DNA from: an uncultured Lachnospiraceae bacterium | GTDB taxonomy: Bacteria; Bacillota; Clostridia; Lachnospirales; Lachnospiraceae | Length of the DNA: 35,102 bases | Assembly: GCA_946537305.1 (NCBI GenBank) | Contig: CAMNFR010000023.1 | Location: forward strand, 1-35,102 | Direction of reading: 5' to 3' | Shown here: positions 31,937 to 35,102 of the stretch, piece after piece | Numbering within the stretch: position 1 is the first letter of the stretch | Layout: the number at the start of each line of letters is the position of its first letter | Translations under genes and position numbers: made by a program | The notes under the pieces: generated by a model | Database searches by the model: none | What the model was told of the DNA's origin: nothing | The model's input: the letters and a program-made list of their open reading frames with translations, nothing else

Positions 31937-32827
31937 ATGGCACTGAGCGAAGAACGTTACAATGAACTGAAAGAGATCCTGACCGGTACACGTCCTCCGG
32001 TTCCGGATTACCCGGATGAGATCAAGGCATATCTGGAGCTGGCGGATTCTGAAAAGGTGGTAAGAACGGCGGGAGACCACGACTACACCATTTATATCCG
32101 CAAGGCGCACAATCAGACGCCGGCGTCTCCGCTGTATATCTATATGCACGGCGGCGGCTGGGCCGTGGGACACGAAGCATGCGATGATTATTATTCATGC
32201 TGGATGGCAGATCAGATCGGCGGCGTGGTGATCGATGTGGATTACACCACCTCGTTTTATGGGGATCTGGACGTGATGTACGCGCAGACCAGAGATGCGC
32301 TGGAGTATGCGGCAGCACAGGCGGAAGCGCTTGGGTGCGATCCGGCGAGGATCGTGATGGGCGGCTTCAGTGCCGGCGGCCACCTGACGGCGGGCACGGT
32401 GCTGCGTATGCTGGAAGAGGACAAATGCCCCCTGGCCGGTGTCATCCTGGCCTATTCTCCGCTGGACCTGCGGCTGAAGCCCCGCGTGGCTCCCGCGACC
32501 GAGCGCGATAAGGCCATGCAGGTGAGAGGCGCGGCCTACGAAGAAATGGTGCTCCGGGGGGATGATGAAAGACGTAAGGACTACATCGTAAGCCCTCTGC
32601 TGGCATCCAAGCTCCTTCTGGCAAAGCTTCCCCGCACCATGGTGATCTCCGCACAGCTGTGTGAGTTCAGGGAGCAGGATGAAGCATTTGCGAAGACGCT
32701 TTCCGAAATCGGAATTGAGACCACGTCCTGCCGGTTCACCTTCTCCGGACATGGCTTTATGCCGCACTTCCGTCAGGAGTGGAAGGAAGCCTCCCTGCGG
32801 ACAGCCCGGTTCATCAAAAGCTGCTGA
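31937..32827 (+). CDS. alpha/beta hydrolase (HSL-type esterase)
   Basis: 296 residues of the hormone-sensitive-lipase type. The oxyanion-hole motif is HGGGW (71-75), the nucleophile Ser145 sits in GFSAGG, and His272 (FSGHGFMP) completes the triad with an Asp in the CEFREQDEAF region. No signal peptide is seen. The family cleaves small esters or lactones. TTAGGAGG lies before the ATG, and the 16-base gap after the UxaA gene indicates one operon, so the substrate may be an ester or lactone of the sugar acid handled by the dehydratase. That link is inferred. Confidence 0.88.
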   Translation: MALSEERYNELKEILTGTRPPVPDYPDEIKAYLELADSEKVVRTAGDHDYTIYIRKAHNQTPASPLYIYMHGGGWAVGHEACDDYYSCWMADQIGGVVIDVDYTTSFYGDLDVMYAQTRDALEYAAAQAEALGCDPARIVMGGFSAGGHLTAGTVLRMLEEDKCPLAGVILAYSPLDLRLKPRVAPATERDKAMQVRGAAYEEMVLRGDDERRKDYIVSPLLASKLLLAKLPRTMVISAQLCEFREQDEAFAKTLSEIGIETTSCRFTFSGHGFMPHFRQEWKEASLRTARFIKSC

Positions 32828-32864
32828 TAAAGTACGAAGCAAATAGAAATCAAATAGAAATGCG

Positions 32865-32894
32865 AAAAGCGGTCTCATCAAGAGGCCGCTTTTT
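32865..32894. terminator. bidirectional terminator
   Basis: 12-bp stem AAAAGCGGTCTC / GAGGCCGCTTTT with a 5-base loop. It carries A and T runs at both ends and serves the hydrolase operon and the convergent DUF624 gene, whose stop codon lies in the loop. Confidence 0.85.
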
Positions 32895-33498
32895 GAAATA
32901 TCCGATATAGGAAGATGGAAAAGAACCACGCCAGCGTGCTGCATCCAATAAAGATCAGTAGACTGAAGAGAACGATGCGGAAGGTGGGCAGCGCCAGCGC
33001 CGCCGTGACCAGCGCAATGTGGACCACCAGAATGAAGACGGTGGTGGGAATATTGGAGATACTCAGGAGCAGGCTGTTGATGACGGTCTGCTTTGTGGTA
33101 TTCTGGTAGCGCGAGATCAGCGGGAATCCGTAGATCAGCACGGAGAGCAGGAGGAAGAGCAGGATCCACACCGGGATCTGCATCCATCGCAGGGAGACGT
33201 CCAGCTGCGTAAATATAATGTAGAGATCAAAGCCAAAGAATGCAGCCAACAGCAGGAGCGGGATCCACAGCAGCGTGGCCTGGCGGAAGTTTTCGCGGAA
33301 GGCACGAAGATATCCGCGGAAGATGGCGCCCTCCGTTCCTTCCTGCATGGCCAGGGTCATGGAATAGAGCGCCGCGAGCGCGGCACCGGCGGTAAAGACC
33401 GGAAGACAGGTCGCCACGAACAGAATATTCAAAAGGATCAGGTCGAAGACCCGCGTAAGAAAAAGAGTGGCCGTGCTGTCGGGATCAAAAAAATGCAT
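32878..33498 (-). CDS. DUF624 (YesL-like) membrane protein
   Basis: 206 residues with about five membrane segments. The start (FFDPDSTATLFLTRVFDLILLN) and the following FVATCLPVFTAGAALAALYS are typical of the DUF624 family, which occurs beside sugar ABC transporters and is of unknown function. GGAGGA at 33506-33511 (minus strand) lies 7 bases before ATG 33498, so I prefer this over the TTG at 33519, which would overlap the ribosome site. It is divergent from the solute-binding lipoprotein gene, in keeping with the family's association with carbohydrate uptake. Confidence 0.87.
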   Translation of the reverse strand: MHFFDPDSTATLFLTRVFDLILLNILFVATCLPVFTAGAALAALYSMTLAMQEGTEGAIFRGYLRAFRENFRQATLLWIPLLLLAAFFGFDLYIIFTQLDVSLRWMQIPVWILLFLLLSVLIYGFPLISRYQNTTKQTVINSLLLSISNIPTTVFILVVHIALVTAALALPTFRIVLFSLLIFIGCSTLAWFFSIFLYRIFQKAAS

Positions 33499-33608
33499 GG
33501 AAGAATCCTCCGTGTTCAATGAAACTATGATTTATCATTGTACCACAAATCCGGGAACGGTCAATCGTCCAAATAAAAATGAATGACGGCCGAATTGGCT
33601 GATAAATT

Positions 33609-33624
33609 ACGAAAACGATTTCGT
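33609..33624. promoter_or_regulatory. LacI-type operator-like palindrome 1
   Basis: ACGAAAACGATTTCGT with 6-base perfect arms and a central CG, the pattern of LacI/CcpA-family operators. Confidence 0.45.
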
Positions 33625-33748
33625 GACAGAAAAAGCATAAGTATGCAATTTTTGTCGTATAAAGGTGACAGGAGAGCAAAAAATGCAAAAGCAAGAGCAA
33701 AAAATGAAAAGCAATTAGAAGAATATCGTGATATTATATGGGCATATC

Positions 33749-33786
33749 AATGAGTTGGGCCCACTCATTTACGAAAACGTTCTCGA
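33749..33786. promoter_or_regulatory. inverted repeat and LacI-type operator-like palindrome 2
   Basis: AATGAGT (33749-33755) / ACTCATT (33763-33769) around TGGGCCC, followed at once by ACGAAAACGTTCTCGA (33771-33786), which resembles the first operator. They lie 77-114 bases before the solute-binding protein start. I could not place a convincing promoter. Confidence 0.4.
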
Positions 33787-33862
33787 AAACCATTTCGAAA
33801 AGAACCCGTAGACTATTGCCACAAAGAATTCATGAACACTGAAAATTCAGGAGGATACTTTG

Positions 33863-35102
33863 ATGAAGAAAATGAAGAAGATTCTTGCTATGATGCTCGC
33901 GCTTGCAATGGCAGCTTCTCTGGCAGCCTGCGGCAGCAGCGGCAGCGCCCCTGCAGAAACAACTGCGGCGGCTGAAACTGAGGCAGCAGCTGAGACCGAA
34001 GCCCCTGCAGAGGAACCTGCAGCTGAGACCGAAGCGGCGGCTGAAACAGAAGCGGCAGCTCCGGCGGATGCCGGCGGCACGATCAATGTCTGGTCATTCA
34101 CCGATGAAGTCCCGAACATGATCAATAAATTCAAAGAGACACATCCGGATTTCCCGTATGAGATCAATCCGACCATCATTGCTACCACCGATGGCGCTTA
34201 TCAGCCCGCACTGGACCAGGCACTGGCTCAGCCCGGTGAAGATGCTCCCGATCTGTACTGCGCAGAGGCAGCCTTCGTTCTGAAGTATACACAGGGTGAT
34301 GCTTCCGATTATGCAGCTCCTTATGAAGATCTGGGCATCGATGTAGACGCTGAGATCAAAGCAGCTGACATCGCTCAGTACTCCGTGGATATCGGAACCC
34401 GTGGCGACGGCAAGGTCGTTGGCCTTGGCTATCAGGCTACCGGTGGCGCTTTCATCTATCGTCGTTCCATCGCGAAGGAAGTCTTTGGTACCGATGATCC
34501 CGCTGAGATCAGCAAGAAGATCGGTGCCGGCTCCGGCAACTGGGATGCCTTCTTTGCAGCAGCAGAAGAGCTGAAGGCGAAGGGCTACGGCATTGTTTCC
34601 GGTGATGGCGACCTGTGGCACGCTGTAGAGAACAGCTCCGATACCGGCTGGGTCGTAGACGGCAAGCTGAATATCGATCCCAAGAGAGAAGCTTTCCTGG
34701 ATCTGTCCAAGCAGCTGTATGACAACGGTTATGAGAATGATACGCAGGATTGGCAGGATGCATGGTTCGCCGATATGAAGGGCGAAGGCGAGAAGGGCAT
34801 CTTCGGTTTCTTTGGTCCTGCATGGCTGATCAACTACACCCTGGCTCCTAACTGCGGCGGCGAAGCTGTCGGCGAAGGCACCTATGGTGACTGGGCTATC
34901 TGCGAACCTCCGATCGGTTTCTTCTGGGGCGGCACCTGGCTGCTGGCGAACAACAACTCCACCAAGAAGGAAGCTGTTGGCCAGATCATCGAGTGGATCA
35001 CCCTGAACTGCACCGAAGACGGTCTGCAGTACATGTGGGCAAACGGCACCATGAACGGCGAAGGCGGCACCAAGGACTGCGTAGCTTCCGGTACCGTAAT
35101 GG
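33863..35102 (+). CDS. carbohydrate-type ABC solute-binding lipoprotein, 5' part
   Basis: Open to the window end: 413 codons, no stop reached. Signal peptide with lipobox LAAC (Cys23), an Ala/Glu/Thr/Pro linker (about 31-73), then GGTINVWSFTDEVPNMINKF, the typical start of a family 1 sugar-binding protein, followed by DLYCAEAAF and GLGYQATGGAFIYRRSIA, which fit the inter-lobe hinge and ligand cleft. GAAAGGAGG-like AGGAGG at about 33849-33854 precedes the ATG. The next genes outside the window are probably two permeases. The operators upstream and the divergent DUF624 gene agree with a sugar transport operon. The exact sugar is unknown. Confidence 0.9.
   Translation, partial: MKKMKKILAMMLALAMAASLAACGSSGSAPAETTAAAETEAAAETEAPAEEPAAETEAAAETEAAAPADAGGTINVWSFTDEVPNMINKFKETHPDFPYEINPTIIATTDGAYQPALDQALAQPGEDAPDLYCAEAAFVLKYTQGDASDYAAPYEDLGIDVDAEIKAADIAQYSVDIGTRGDGKVVGLGYQATGGAFIYRRSIAKEVFGTDDPAEISKKIGAGSGNWDAFFAAAEELKAKGYGIVSGDGDLWHAVENSSDTGWVVDGKLNIDPKREAFLDLSKQLYDNGYENDTQDWQDAWFADMKGEGEKGIFGFFGPAWLINYTLAPNCGGEAVGEGTYGDWAICEPPIGFFWGGTWLLANNNSTKKEAVGQIIEWITLNCTEDGLQYMWANGTMNGEGGTKDCVASGTVM

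Overview
The window looks like a chromosomal segment of an anaerobic Clostridia (Bacillota), most likely Lachnospiraceae-like. Evidence: strong AGGAGG-type ribosome binding sites, TTGACA/TATAAT-type promoters, U-tailed intrinsic terminators, an ANTAR regulator next to a glutamine synthetase, a DUF1858 redox protein, a molybdenum aldehyde oxidoreductase with its accessory genes, and lipoproteins whose lipid-anchored cysteine is followed by an Ala/Glu/Thr-rich linker. Species cannot be fixed from the sequence alone. No tRNA, rRNA, CRISPR array or intact insertion sequence was seen.

Left part (1-6364): the end of a cytidine deaminase; a hairpin-rich repeat that cuts into a DUF1330 gene remnant; a low-molecular-weight phosphotyrosine phosphatase that probably starts at a TTG; a secreted, divergent clostripain-like protein; a DUF1858 protein; a DUF885 metallopeptidase-like protein; and a glutamine synthetase family gene with an ANTAR regulator.

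Middle part (6365-14626): a 650-base gap with inverted repeats, then glmS and guaA (both use glutamine), a convergent AEC-family transporter, a lipoprotein of unknown function, a flavodoxin and an L-asparaginase. Together with the glutamine synthetase and its regulator this gives a concentration of glutamine/asparagine nitrogen genes.

Core of interest (14627-27972): a structured leader, then a 975-residue one-chain molybdenum hydroxylase of the Desulfovibrio Mop type. An intrinsic terminator separates it from a tightly packed set: a multi-cluster Fe-S/FAD oxidoreductase, a four-Cys mini redox protein, a Cys-rich radical SAM protein, a NifX-like protein with a His/Cys-rich segment, a C-GCAxxG-C-C family protein, and one polypeptide that joins a methyltransferase to an AMP-forming CoA-ligase-like domain. 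A separate promoter then drives modABC for molybdate uptake. The layout resembles the DVU_1551-DVU_1559 neighbourhood of Desulfovibrio vulgaris (recalled, not searched). I read it as a dedicated but biochemically undefined maturation or electron-transfer system for the molybdenum enzyme; the fusion and the NifX-like member are the freshest points.

Right part (27973-35102): a nicotinamidase-like cysteine hydrolase, an XRE regulator, a LysR regulator divergent from an operon of a UxaA-family dehydratase and an alpha/beta hydrolase, a DUF624 (YesL-like) membrane protein, and the start of a sugar-type ABC solute-binding lipoprotein that runs off the end, preceded by LacI-type operator-like palindromes.
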